Of a stretch of DNA of 64,000 bases, positions 18,115 to 26,127 are shown one piece after another. The notes under the pieces are model-generated. The model did no database searches. It was not told the origin of the DNA and saw only the letters and a list, made by a program, of their open reading frames with translations. Position numbers and translations under genes: made by a program. Source of the stretch: an uncultured Acidimicrobiales bacterium (GTDB taxonomy: Bacteria; Actinomycetota; Acidimicrobiia; Acidimicrobiales; SHLQ01); assembly GCA_938041035.1 (NCBI GenBank), contig CALHYX010000020.1:24776-88775 (forward strand), in the 5' to 3' direction. How positions within the stretch are numbered: the stretch's first letter is position 1; the number at the start of each line of letters is the position of its first letter.

Positions 18115-19446
18115 ATGGCTGAACCGTTCTTCACCGACGTCACCGCGCCGATCGCGTACGAGGGACCCGGGTCGACCAATCCCCTCGCCTTCCGCTGGTA
18201 CGACAAGGACCGGGTCGTCGGCGACCGGACGATGGCCGAGCATCTTCGATTCGCGGTGTGCTACTGGCATTCGTTCAACTGGCCGGGCAGCGACGTGTTC
18301 GGCGAGGGAACCTTCGACCGACCCTGGCTCGCCGCCGACCTCGACCCCATGGCGGCGGCCCACCAGAAGCTCGAGGCCGCCTTCGAGTTCTTCGAAAAGC
18401 TCGGCGCTCCGTTCTTCTGTTTCCACGATCGGGATCTCGCCCCGGAAGGCGCTACCTTCGCCGAGAGCTGCGCGAACCTCGACGCGCTGGCCGATGCCGC
18501 GGCCGAGGCGATGGAGCGCACCGGTGTACGCCTGCTGTGGGGCACGGCCAACGCCTTCAGCCACCGGCGTTACATGGCCGGAGCATCCACCAACCCAAAC
18601 CCCGAGGTGTTTGCCCACGCCGCAGCCCAGGTCGCGCACGTGCTCAACACCACCCATCGCCTGGGCGGCGAGAACTACGTGCTCTGGGGCGGGCGCGAGG
18701 GTTTCGAAACGCTGCTCAACACCGACCTCCGGCGCGAGGCCGACCAGCTCGGCCGGTTCCTCAACCTGGTGGTGGAGCACAAGCACAAGATTGGTTTCGA
18801 GGGCACCATCCTCATCGAACCCAAGCCCCAGGAACCCACCAAACACCAGTACGACTACGACACCGTGCACGTGCACTCCTTCCTGCAGCGCTACGGGCTG
18901 CTCGGGGAGATCAAGGTCAATATCGAAACCAACCACGCGACGCTGTCGGGTCACGACATGCACTTCGAGATCGCCTACGCCGTACAGAACGACCTGTTCG
19001 GTTCGATCGACGCCAACCGCGGCGACGACCGCCTCGGCTGGGACACCGACCAGTTTCCGAACTCCGTCGAGGAGATGAGCCTGGTGATGTACGAGATCCT
19101 TCGCGGCGGAGGCTTCACCACCGGCGGCCTCAACTTCGACACGAAGCTGCGCCGCATGTCCAACGACCGGACCGACCTCTTCCACGGCCATATCGGCGGC
19201 ATGGACACCATGGCCAAGTCCCTGCTCGTCGCCCAGAAGATGGTCGACGATGGTGCCCTGGCCGCCGCGGTGGCCGATCGCTACGCCGGCTGGGACGGGC
19301 CGCTCGGCCAGGAGATCATGGGCGGCGCTTCGCTCGAGGACCTCCACGCCCGGGTGGTCGAAACCAACCTCGACCCCGCACCCGTATCCGGCGGGCAGGA
19401 GGCGCTCGAAAACCTGGTGAACCGGTACCTCGACACCGACCTCTGA
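18115..19446 (+). CDS. xylA: Xylose isomerase, class II
   Basis: 443 residues, the length of class II xylose isomerases. It interconverts D-xylose and D-xylulose with two divalent metals. Motifs: the catalytic histidine in [12 protein letters not shown] near residue 102, [15 protein letters not shown], the metal-ligand segment [41 protein letters not shown] and the C-terminal LNFDTKLRR. Xylulokinase and a transporter are not adjacent, so xylA stands alone here. The palindrome at 18051-18070 indicates repression by a LacI-family regulator. Confidence 0.96.
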   Translation: MAEPFFTDVTAPIAYEGPGSTNPLAFRWYDKDRVVGDRTMAEHLRFAVCYWHSFNWPGSDVFGEGTFDRPWLAADLDPMAAAHQKLEAAFEFFEKLGAPFFCFHDRDLAPEGATFAESCANLDALADAAAEAMERTGVRLLWGTANAFSHRRYMAGASTNPNPEVFAHAAAQVAHVLNTTHRLGGENYVLWGGREGFETLLNTDLRREADQLGRFLNLVVEHKHKIGFEGTILIEPKPQEPTKHQYDYDTVHVHSFLQRYGLLGEIKVNIETNHATLSGHDMHFEIAYAVQNDLFGSIDANRGDDRLGWDTDQFPNSVEEMSLVMYEILRGGGFTTGGLNFDTKLRRMSNDRTDLFHGHIGGMDTMAKSLLVAQKMVDDGALAAAVADRYAGWDGPLGQEIMGGASLEDLHARVVETNLDPAPVSGGQEALENLVNRYLDTDL

Positions 19447-19498
19447 TACTCGCGTCAAGGTCACGCCAAAGCGCCGGTCGCCGGGCATGACGAGTATC
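19445..19498. repeat. Imperfect inverted repeat after xylA
   Basis: GATACTCG-(CG)-TCA pairs with TGACGAGTATC (11 base pairs, two-base bulge), enclosing a GC-rich inner segment. It includes the xylA stop and is followed by a short pyrimidine stretch, so it may act as a weak terminator or mRNA-stabilising structure. Confidence 0.4.
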
Positions 19499-19543
19499 TG
19501 CGCGTTTCCTTAACAACGCTCGTTATCAACCGATTGAGAACGC

Positions 19544-20716
19544 ATGCCCGGTAAGCGTCGCATGCGACCAACACCAACTCGATCGTCGTCGTGGGCCTTC
19601 GTCGCGTCGATCGTCATCGTGCTCGGCATCACCGGTTTCGTATCCGTCAGCCTGGCCACGACCGAGGCGCAAAAGACGATCGGTGAGGCCATGCTCACCG
19701 CCGCGCTGGTCGCCGGCCCCTTCCTGTGGGCGGAAGCGTTGCTGAACGCAGATGAGTCCAAGCGCGACACGACCATTCAGGTCGCCATGTCCGGCGATCT
19801 CTCCGGCAAGGACCTCTCCAACCAGGACCTCTCCGATCGCTACCTCCGGCGCCGGAACTTCACCAGCGCCCGCCTCCACGGCACGAGCCTCTCCGGGGCC
19901 GACCTCGCCGATGGCCGCTTCGACGACGCCCGACTGACCGAAGCCGATCTCACCAACGCCATCCTCCACCGCACCTCGCTCAAGTCGGCCTGCTGTGTCG
20001 ACGCCAACTTCGCCGGAGCCGAACTCCACGAGGCCGACCTCCGGTGGAGCGATCTCAAGCGGGCCGACCTCACCAACGCCTCGCTGATCGACGCCGATCT
20101 CCAGAACGCCGACCTGCGCGGCGCCGACCTGACCGGAGCGGATCTCACCGGCGCCCGATTCGAGGGCGCCCGGTTCTCCAAGACCACCCGGTTGCCCCAG
20201 ACGCTTCGCAGCGACCAGGAACTCGAACACCATGGCCTCGTCCGCTCCGCCGACGAGGCGATCGACCTCACCGAAGACGCTCCCCACAGCGGGTGGCGCT
20301 CGGTGCGCCCCACCTTCCGCGCGGCCGGTGTGGTCACCGCCGTGGCCCTCGTCGCCCTCGCCGTTCCGGCCCTCCTGCCCGCCGACGAGCCAACCCAGCA
20401 GATCGGCCCCGGCACCCGGGTCTCGGGAGTCGTGCTCGAGCGGCCGTACTACCGGATCTCCGGCACCGCCGACGAAGTGGAAATCTCCTATCGCGACGCG
20501 GACGACCAGATGGTCGACATCATCGCCTCCGAGCTGCCGGTGTCGCTCCCGGTCGACGCGACCGAAGCCGGCACCCATCTCGACGTGACCGTCTCCGTCC
20601 TCGCCGGCGGCACCGCCCGCTGCGAGATCTTCGTCGGCGGCGAACTGGCGATTCAGGCCGGCACCGCCGGCGTTGGTGGCATAGCGTCCTGCGCCACCGA
20701 CACCCGTACGCCGTAG
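19544..20716 (+). CDS. Membrane protein with pentapeptide repeats and an MmpS-like C-terminal domain
   Basis: 390 residues. Two N-terminal hydrophobic segments (AFVASIVIVLGITGFVSVSL and the one around MLTAALVAGPFLWAEALL) are followed by about 25 pentapeptide repeats (A[D/N]LxG type, residues ~85-210) that should form a right-handed quadrilateral beta-helix. A further hydrophobic helix lies at ~260-280, then an extracytoplasmic ~100-residue domain with a cysteine pair and ISYRDADDQ..LPVSLP..CEIFVGG spacing like MmpS proteins. The topology would put the repeat helix inside and the MmpS-like part outside. The same architecture recurs at 44601-45794. Function unknown. Confidence 0.82.
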   Translation: MPGKRRMRPTPTRSSSWAFVASIVIVLGITGFVSVSLATTEAQKTIGEAMLTAALVAGPFLWAEALLNADESKRDTTIQVAMSGDLSGKDLSNQDLSDRYLRRRNFTSARLHGTSLSGADLADGRFDDARLTEADLTNAILHRTSLKSACCVDANFAGAELHEADLRWSDLKRADLTNASLIDADLQNADLRGADLTGADLTGARFEGARFSKTTRLPQTLRSDQELEHHGLVRSADEAIDLTEDAPHSGWRSVRPTFRAAGVVTAVALVALAVPALLPADEPTQQIGPGTRVSGVVLERPYYRISGTADEVEISYRDADDQMVDIIASELPVSLPVDATEAGTHLDVTVSVLAGGTARCEIFVGGELAIQAGTAGVGGIASCATDTRTP

Positions 20717-20761
20717 CCGGCCGCCTCGACCACCCCCGGCCCGCCCGGGCTGAGCGCTGTC

Positions 20762-20767
20762 TATGGT
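20762..20767 (+). promoter_or_regulatory. -10 element TATGGT of a leaderless promoter (VOC protein)
   Basis: TATGGT ends six bases before the GTG start at 20774. Confidence 0.55.
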
Positions 20768-20773
20768 GGAGCG

Positions 20774-21235
20774 GTGTCCTCCCCACCGGAACCCGCGCAA
20801 CCCCATGGCCCGCTCGACCAGCGACTGTCGATCATCACCATTGCGGTGCACGACCTCGAAGCGTCACGGCGGTTCTACAACACCGCCTTTGGCTGGACGC
20901 CGAACGAGGCCTCCGACGAGGAAGCGGCCGGCATTGCCTTCTACCAGCTCAACGGCTTCCAGCTGGCGCTGTACCCGCTCGACGATTTTCGGCGCGAGCA
21001 CGAAGCCGATGTCACCGCACCGGGCGGTTTCACCCTGGCGTACAACCTCAACACCACCGAAGAGGTCGACCGGTTGTTCGCCCGCTTCCGCGAGCACGGC
21101 GTCACGATCCTGAAAGAACCCGAGATGGTGTTCTGGGGCGGCTACTCGGGCTACATCGCCGGCCCCAGTGGCGAGCAGTGGGAGATCGCGTTCAACCCCT
21201 ACACCGCGGTCAACGCCGACGGAACCTTCGGCTGA
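20774..21235 (+). CDS. VOC (glyoxalase/bleomycin-resistance fold) family protein
   Basis: 153 residues from a GTG. It shows the paired beta-alpha-beta-beta-beta modules of the vicinal oxygen chelate fold: IITIAVHDLEASRRFYNTAFGW at the start of module one, GGFTLAYNLNTTEEVDRLFARF opening module two, and YIAGPSGEQWEIAFNP at its end, where the family glutamate ligand normally sits. Substrate cannot be deduced. Its stop directly abuts the stop of convergent capA (TGATCA). Confidence 0.88.
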   Translation: MSSPPEPAQPHGPLDQRLSIITIAVHDLEASRRFYNTAFGWTPNEASDEEAAGIAFYQLNGFQLALYPLDDFRREHEADVTAPGGFTLAYNLNTTEEVDRLFARFREHGVTILKEPEMVFWGGYSGYIAGPSGEQWEIAFNPYTAVNADGTFG

Positions 21236-22894
21236 TCAGCAGCTGCGGCGGCTGGGATCGTCGAGCGCCGGTTGGCCGTGGGCGACGATGGTCGCGTCGA
21301 GAAAGCACGCCCGATACGAACCGTCGGCCCCGACGATGACCTGACCCACCGCGGTGTCGCGAGAGGCGGCGGTCTGACGCGGCCAGGCAAAGTTCCCCAG
21401 GCTGTAGAAGATGGGCCGACCCTGATACATCTCGAGCGGTTGAAGCCGGTGCGGGTGGTGGCCAAAGATGATGTCGGCGCCCGCATCGATCAGCGCGTGA
21501 CCTCGTTGGATCTGCGAACTGTTGGCGCTGAAAACACCTTCGCGGCCCCAGTGGATCGGCACGACGACGATGTCGGCATGTTCCTTGGCCGACCGGACCG
21601 CAGCGGTCATCTGCGCGATGTCGTAACCCGAGGCCAGCCCTGGGCGGTTGGCGTCCGCGATCCACCAGTCGAACTCGACAAAGCCGGCCATGCCGATGAC
21701 CGCGACCCGCCAGCCGTTGATCTCGTACAACACCGGCTCGTACGCGTCGGCCGCGTTCTCACCCGAACCGACCTCGGCCAGTCCCGCCGCCCACATCTGG
21801 GCACTGCCATCGAGCATGGCTGCGGCCCCGTAGTCGAGGGCATGGTTGTTCGCCTGGCTCGCCACCTCGACACCGGCATCGACGAAGTGGGCGAACGTGT
21901 CGGGGTCGCAGCGGAAGTTCCAGTTCTTGGGCACGGGCCGACCGAGCCGACTGGCCGTGCACTCGAGGTTGATCACCGTCAGGTCGTCTTCGGTGAACAA
22001 CCCGCCCAGCCGCCCGAAGATCGATGAATAGTCGGTCCGCCCGGCGACGGTGGGAAACCACCAGGGGTCGGCGCGAACATCGCCGGTTCCGTTGATCACG
22101 ATCTCGGACTTCTCGGCCGATGGCGCCGCCATCACGTTCACATTGCGACAGCCGAGGCCCCGGTTCTCGGTACCGGCGGCGATGTTGATGGCGTACACGC
22201 AGACCCGGTGGGTGCCATAGCCGACCCCGACGAATCGCTCGCTGAAGCCGTGGCGCTCATGATTCGGCGGGAACGCGGCGGCCACGTCGGGTCGGGGCAG
22301 CCCCGCCGCAGTGGCGCCGAGATACCGACCGTTGCTGTACACGTGTATCGGTACCGCCCGACCCACGTTGGGATCGATCGCCCACCCGCTGATCTCGATC
22401 GTGTCGAGCGCCGGTGAGGTGACGGTGTCGAGGGCGCCAAACGGGTTGGAGCTCGCCACCGTCACCGTGGCGCAACCGAGGTCGCCAACGCGGATACCCG
22501 GCGCCCGACCAATGGCGTAGGCGCACACCCGATGGGTGCCTTCGGCCACGCCGAAGATCGTGCCGGTGAAGCCGTGGTTCGCACCGATGCGGAGATCGGG
22601 CCGAAGCCCCAGGGCCGTGTACCCCTTCGCGTAGACCCCGTCGACGTACACGTGTACCCCGATGCGGCGTTCATCGGTGGGATCGAGCGCCCAGCCCCGG
22701 ACCCGGATACGTCCGGCTCGCGGCGACGTGACCGACTCCAGATCGCCGACCGGCGGCTGGACCCCGGGCGCGGTCTGCGCCTCGGCGGACGGCGCGGTGA
22801 ACGTCGCCAGCGCGGCGAGCAGCGCCATCACCAGCACGACCCGCAGGTATCGCTGCGGGCGTCGAGCCGTCCGTGCCACTCCCCCGCCAAGCAT
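21236..22894 (-). CDS. Secreted CapA-type metallophosphatase-like protein with two Ig-like repeats
   Basis: 552 residues from the ATG ending at 22894. A signal peptide (residues ~1-38, ending APSAEAQ) is followed by two ~100-residue repeats, each with an [R/S]GWA[L/I]DP motif, a VHVY.[D/N]G. segment and a terminal GCxxVxV strand. Residues ~255-545 are a CapA/PgsA-like domain: INGTGDVRADPWW, NLECTAS, ANNHALDYG, PIHWGREG, FGHHPHRLQPLE and YSLGNFAWP, the metal-site residues of the calcineurin-like CapA fold. CapA relatives serve poly-gamma-glutamate capsule assembly, but no pgsB/pgsC partners are here. It begins four bases after the pterin dehydratase. Confidence 0.87.
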   Translation of the reverse strand: MLGGGVARTARRPQRYLRVVLVMALLAALATFTAPSAEAQTAPGVQPPVGDLESVTSPRAGRIRVRGWALDPTDERRIGVHVYVDGVYAKGYTALGLRPDLRIGANHGFTGTIFGVAEGTHRVCAYAIGRAPGIRVGDLGCATVTVASSNPFGALDTVTSPALDTIEISGWAIDPNVGRAVPIHVYSNGRYLGATAAGLPRPDVAAAFPPNHERHGFSERFVGVGYGTHRVCVYAINIAAGTENRGLGCRNVNVMAAPSAEKSEIVINGTGDVRADPWWFPTVAGRTDYSSIFGRLGGLFTEDDLTVINLECTASRLGRPVPKNWNFRCDPDTFAHFVDAGVEVASQANNHALDYGAAAMLDGSAQMWAAGLAEVGSGENAADAYEPVLYEINGWRVAVIGMAGFVEFDWWIADANRPGLASGYDIAQMTAAVRSAKEHADIVVVPIHWGREGVFSANSSQIQRGHALIDAGADIIFGHHPHRLQPLEMYQGRPIFYSLGNFAWPRQTAASRDTAVGQVIVGADGSYRACFLDATIVAHGQPALDDPSRRSC

Positions 22895-22898
22895 CACG

Positions 22899-23192
22899 TC
22901 AGCCGGCTGCGGCGTTGGCTCGGGCGGCGAACTCCATGTCGAGCGCACTGAGCCCGTCGACGTCGTGGGTGGTGAGCTCGATGACAACCCGGTTGTACAC
23001 GTTCGACCATTCCGGGTGATGGTTCAGCTCGTCCGCGAACGGAGCGCAACGATTCATGAAGGCCATCGCTTCGGCAAAGTCGGCGAACCGGAACTCCTTG
23101 CGGATTCGGTCGGGCGCGACCAACTCCCACCCGTCGAGGTCGCCCACCGCCGCGGTGATCTCGTCCTCGGTCAGTCGCGCCGGTAGCCCCAT
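22899..23192 (-). CDS. Pterin-4a-carbinolamine dehydratase
   Basis: 97 residues from the ATG ending at 23192, the usual length. The signature ELNHHPEWSNVYNRVVIEL carries the paired histidines of the active site, with the TTHDVDGLSALD segment following. The enzyme dehydrates 4a-hydroxytetrahydrobiopterin; many bacterial copies lie away from an aromatic amino acid hydroxylase, as here, and may have another role. A TACGGT -10 element six bases upstream suggests leaderless expression. capA follows after four bases, so the two are probably one transcript. Confidence 0.92.
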   Translation of the reverse strand: MGLPARLTEDEITAAVGDLDGWELVAPDRIRKEFRFADFAEAMAFMNRCAPFADELNHHPEWSNVYNRVVIELTTHDVDGLSALDMEFAARANAAAG

Positions 23193-23198
23193 CGGGCC

Positions 23199-23204
23199 AC
23201 CGTA
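23199..23204 (-). promoter_or_regulatory. -10 element TACGGT of a leaderless promoter (pterin dehydratase-capA)
   Basis: TACGGT on the minus strand ends six bases before the ATG at 23192. Confidence 0.55.
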
Positions 23205-23246
23205 GCAACGGTGTCGCCCGCGATGAGCACGAACCGTTCTCGCCGA

Positions 23247-23252
23247 TAGTCT
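23247..23252 (+). promoter_or_regulatory. -10 element TAGTCT of a leaderless promoter (enoyl reductase-like gene)
   Basis: TAGTCT ends six bases before the ATG at 23259; this promoter is back to back with the pterin dehydratase promoter. Confidence 0.55.
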
Positions 23253-23258
23253 CGGCCG

Positions 23259-24485
23259 ATGACCGCGCGAAAGAACCGTCCGTTCGACCTCGTTGTTTTC
23301 GGGGCCACCAGCTTCGTAGGCCAGATTCTGTGTCGGTACCTGGTGGAGCGCCACGGCACCGACGGCGACCTCACGTGGGCCATCGCCGGCCGCTCCGAGG
23401 AGAAGCTCGCCGACGTCGCCGACGCCACCGGGGCCGTCGTCGAGCAGATCATCGCCGACGCCACCGATGCGGACGCCATGCGCCACCTGGCGGGCTCGAC
23501 CCGAACGGTCGTGTCGACCGTCGGCCCGTACGCCCTGTACGGCTCCGAACTGGTGGCGGCCGCGGCCGAGGTCGGCACCGACTACTGCGACCTCACCGGC
23601 GAACCCCAGTGGATGCGCAGGATGATCGACGCCCACGACGAGGCCGCCCGCAACAGCGGTGCTCGCATCGTGCACACCTGCGGGTTCGACTCGATCCCGT
23701 CGGATCTCGGCGTGTGGTTCACCCAACGCGAGGCCGAGGAACGCTTCGGCACCCACTGCACGAAGATCGCCATGCGGGTAAAGGCGATGAAGGGCGGGGC
23801 GAGCGGAGGCACCATCGCCAGCATGATGCAGCTGATGGAGGAGGCCTCCGGGAATCCCGACCTGCGCAAGGAACTGGCCAACCCGTACATGCTGGCCCCC
23901 GCAGGCATGACGACCGGCGTGCGCCAGCCGAACATCTCGATTCCGACCAACGACGAGGCATCGGGCGGGTGGGTTGGACCGTTCGTCATGGCCGCGGTGA
24001 ACACGCGGGTCGTACACCGGACCCATGCCCTCCTCGGCCGGCCGTGGGGCGACGACTTCGTCTACGACGAAGCGATGATGATGGGCGAAGGGCCACTCGG
24101 CGCAGTGAAGGCGGGCGTGCTCACCGGCGGGCTGGGCGGCTTCATGGGCCTGAGCGCCGTCGGGCCGATACGAGGGCTGCTGAACGACCACGTGTTGCCG
24201 AAGCCGGGTACCGGGCCGAGCCCGAAGGCGCAGGCCGAAGGCTTCTTCGACGTCCGGTTCTACGGGGAGACCGCGGCCGGCGAGGCGATCGTCACCAAGG
24301 TGACCGGCGATCGCGACCCCGGCTACGGATCGACCGCCAAGATGCTCGGCGAGGCGGCGATGGCCCTGGTCGAAGGGGTCGATGCCGATGGTGGGTTCCA
24401 CACCCCGGCCACCGCGTTCGGCGACGGGTTGATCGACCGCCTCGAGACCCACGCCGGCCTCACGTTCGACGTCCTGGCCCCGTAG
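23259..24485 (+). CDS. Saccharopine-dehydrogenase-like NADP-binding reductase (trans-acting enoyl reductase family)
   Basis: 408 residues. The N-terminal Rossmann motif is LVVFGATSFVGQILCRYL, followed by WAIAGRSEEKL and the VVSTVGPYALYGSELVAAAAEVGTDYCDLTGE segment typical of saccharopine-dehydrogenase-like proteins. Mycobacterial relatives act as trans enoyl reductases in complex lipid synthesis. Here no polyketide synthase is nearby, so the substrate is open; a lipid role is inferred only from the family. Confidence 0.85.
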   Translation: MTARKNRPFDLVVFGATSFVGQILCRYLVERHGTDGDLTWAIAGRSEEKLADVADATGAVVEQIIADATDADAMRHLAGSTRTVVSTVGPYALYGSELVAAAAEVGTDYCDLTGEPQWMRRMIDAHDEAARNSGARIVHTCGFDSIPSDLGVWFTQREAEERFGTHCTKIAMRVKAMKGGASGGTIASMMQLMEEASGNPDLRKELANPYMLAPAGMTTGVRQPNISIPTNDEASGGWVGPFVMAAVNTRVVHRTHALLGRPWGDDFVYDEAMMMGEGPLGAVKAGVLTGGLGGFMGLSAVGPIRGLLNDHVLPKPGTGPSPKAQAEGFFDVRFYGETAAGEAIVTKVTGDRDPGYGSTAKMLGEAAMALVEGVDADGGFHTPATAFGDGLIDRLETHAGLTFDVLAP

Positions 24486-24503
24486 GCCACCGGCCCCGCC
24501 GGG

Positions 24504-25379
24504 TCATTCGGGCTTGGTGGCGACCACGGTGAGGACCCAGGGGATGTCGTCCATGGCGGCGCTGATCGCGTTCGGGAACATTCCGAATACGGGGTTCGCC
24601 TCGATGGCGGCGGTGGGTATGGGCGACTCCACGATGCGATCGACCTGCAGCCCGGCTTCGGTGGCCGCGGCGAAGTACTCCCCGACCGGCCGGCCGTGGT
24701 TCCGTACGAACGGCATGGTGTCGCCGCTGAAGAAAAAGGCCTGGCCACCGAGCACGGCGGCGATCGGATGCGGGTCGGCGATGACCACCCGGCCACCGGG
24801 CCGCAGGACCCGGGCCACCTCGGCGAAGACCGGGCCGAGGTCCGGTGCGTGACACACGGCCAACGCGGACGTCACCAGATCGATCGACGCGTCGTCCACC
24901 GGCAGCGCGGCGAACGAGGCCTCGCGGAAGTCGGCTTCGGGCACCGACTCGGCGGCGACGGCCAGCATCGCCGGGGTGAGGTCGACGCCGATGGTGGCGC
25001 AACCGTGGTCGACCAGGGTCCGGCACTTTCGGCCGGTGCCGCAGCCGATGTCGAGCGCGACGACCCCGGGTTCGGCGATCTCGGCGAGGATCGGGTTCAC
25101 CACCGCCTCCTCCGCCTCGATCATCGGGTTCGGCCCGTCGTAGCCGTCGGCCCACAGCGAGTACCCCGACACGACGTCGAGCTCCGGGGTCGGAAGCGGC
25201 AGGGTCAGCCACGCGTCGGTGGCCGCCGTCGTCGCCATGGCGACGAGTTCGTCGCGCCGTTCGTCGGTCTGTGCCGACCCGCTGTGCCAGTCGCGCAACA
25301 GCGCCAACCCGGCGACCCCGAGCGCGTAGTGCCCAAGGGTGGTGCGCGATTGCGACGAAGCGTTGGGGGCATTTTCCAT
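24504..25379 (-). CDS. Class I SAM-dependent methyltransferase
   Basis: 291 residues from the ATG ending at 25379, chosen because a TACGGT -10 element lies seven bases upstream. The SAM-binding core is VVALDIGCGTGRKCRTLVDHG near residue 115, followed by GVDLTPAMLAVA, the D-x-x-SFAALPVDDASIDLV segment and a VLRPGGRVVIADPH strand. It resembles ubiquinone/menaquinone-type methyltransferases in general, but nothing ties it to quinones. An unusual N-terminal ~80-residue helical region precedes the core. Substrate unknown. Confidence 0.87.
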   Translation of the reverse strand: MENAPNASSQSRTTLGHYALGVAGLALLRDWHSGSAQTDERRDELVAMATTAATDAWLTLPLPTPELDVVSGYSLWADGYDGPNPMIEAEEAVVNPILAEIAEPGVVALDIGCGTGRKCRTLVDHGCATIGVDLTPAMLAVAAESVPEADFREASFAALPVDDASIDLVTSALAVCHAPDLGPVFAEVARVLRPGGRVVIADPHPIAAVLGGQAFFFSGDTMPFVRNHGRPVGEYFAAATEAGLQVDRIVESPIPTAAIEANPVFGMFPNAISAAMDDIPWVLTVVATKPE

Positions 25380-25386
25380 ACTGGCC

Positions 25387-25392
25387 ACCGTA
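25387..25392 (-). promoter_or_regulatory. -10 element TACGGT of a leaderless promoter (methyltransferase)
   Basis: TACGGT on the minus strand ends seven bases before the ATG at 25379. Confidence 0.5.
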
Positions 25393-25438
25393 GGACCACC
25401 CACCGAGCCTCGCCCGGAGTTTGGCCCCGATTCCGCCG

Positions 25439-25477
25439 CCGCGAACCATCTGGTGCCAGGCACCAGATGGTTCGCGG
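25439..25477. repeat. 39-bp perfect palindrome between divergent genes
   Basis: Two 19-bp arms with a single central base (core caccatctggtgcc-like; arms 25439-25457 and 25459-25477). It sits five bases upstream of a TTGAAG -35-like element (25482-25487) for nudK and about 47 bases upstream of the methyltransferase -10. It lacks a T-tract and lies between divergent promoters, so a terminator is unlikely. An operator or a REP-type dispersed element are the alternatives. Confidence 0.75.
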
Positions 25478-25503
25478 GGCGTTGAAGCGCGTCAGCGAGC
25501 GCC

Positions 25504-25509
25504 TACGGT
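25504..25509 (+). promoter_or_regulatory. -10 element TACGGT of a leaderless promoter (nudK), with -35 TTGAAG
   Basis: TACGGT ends six bases before the ATG at 25516. TTGAAG at 25482-25487 is spaced sixteen bases upstream, a plausible -35 element. Confidence 0.6.
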
Positions 25510-25515
25510 CGGCGG

Positions 25516-26127
25516 ATGAGCGACCCTTCCCCTCAGGCCAACACCCGCGTCCGCATCAACGCCGTCGAGGTGCTGTCGGACAGCTGGTACGTGCTGCGAA
25601 AGGTGGTGTTCGACTACCTCGGCCGCGACGGCGAGTGGGTCTCCCAGGAACGGGAGGCCTACGACCGGGGCAACGGCGCCACCGTCTTGATGGTGGACTG
25701 GGATCGCCGCACGGTCGTGTTGACCCGCCAGTTTCGGATACCCGCCTATCTGAACGGCCACCCGGACGGCATGCTCCTCGAGGCCCCCGCCGGACTCCTC
25801 GACCAGGACGACGCCGAGACGGCGATCCGCCGAGAGGCCGAGGAGGAAACCGGCTACCGCATCGGGGCCATCCGCCAGATCTTCGAGCTGTTCATGAGTC
25901 CGGGCTCGGTGACCGAACGGGTTGCCTTCTTCGTGGCCGAATACTCGCCGGACGATCGGGTCGACGACGGAGGCGGCCTCGCAGAGGAAGGCGAGGACAT
26001 CGAGGTCGTCGAACTCGGGCTCGACGAGGCCGTCGCCTGGGTGGCCGACGGTCGAATCGCCGACGGTAAGACGGTGCTGTTGCTCCAGTGGGCCCAACTC
26101 GAAGCCCACCGGCGCGCATCGAACTAG
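25516..26127 (+). CDS. nudK: NudK-type Nudix hydrolase (GDP-mannose pyrophosphatase family)
   Basis: 203 residues. The order of conserved blocks matches E. coli NudK/YffH: YDRGNGATVL, VVLTRQFRIP, the Nudix box in APAGLLDQDDAETAIRREAE then EETGY, FELFMSPGSVTERVAFF, and the C-terminal EDIEVVELGLDEA then DGKTVLLLQW. The Nudix box is one residue shorter than the general consensus, as in NudK. The family splits GDP-mannose to GMP and mannose-1-phosphate; substrate here is inferred from family resemblance. Its TAG stop overlaps that of the convergent acyl-CoA dehydrogenase in CTAG (26124-26127). Confidence 0.85.
   Translation: MSDPSPQANTRVRINAVEVLSDSWYVLRKVVFDYLGRDGEWVSQEREAYDRGNGATVLMVDWDRRTVVLTRQFRIPAYLNGHPDGMLLEAPAGLLDQDDAETAIRREAEEETGYRIGAIRQIFELFMSPGSVTERVAFFVAEYSPDDRVDDGGGLAEEGEDIEVVELGLDEAVAWVADGRIADGKTVLLLQWAQLEAHRRASN

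Noticed and set aside
17872..19488. 538-residue minus-strand open frame across xylA
   Set aside because: It is the antisense shadow of a well-recognised xylose isomerase, a common artefact in high-GC DNA. The same applies to long frames opposite lpdA-amt (36436-38313) and the AddB-like gene (61696-63327).
25780..25870. One-residue-short Nudix box as a sign of inactivation
   Set aside because: The shorter loop is normal in NudK/YffH proteins, and the REAEEETG core is intact.
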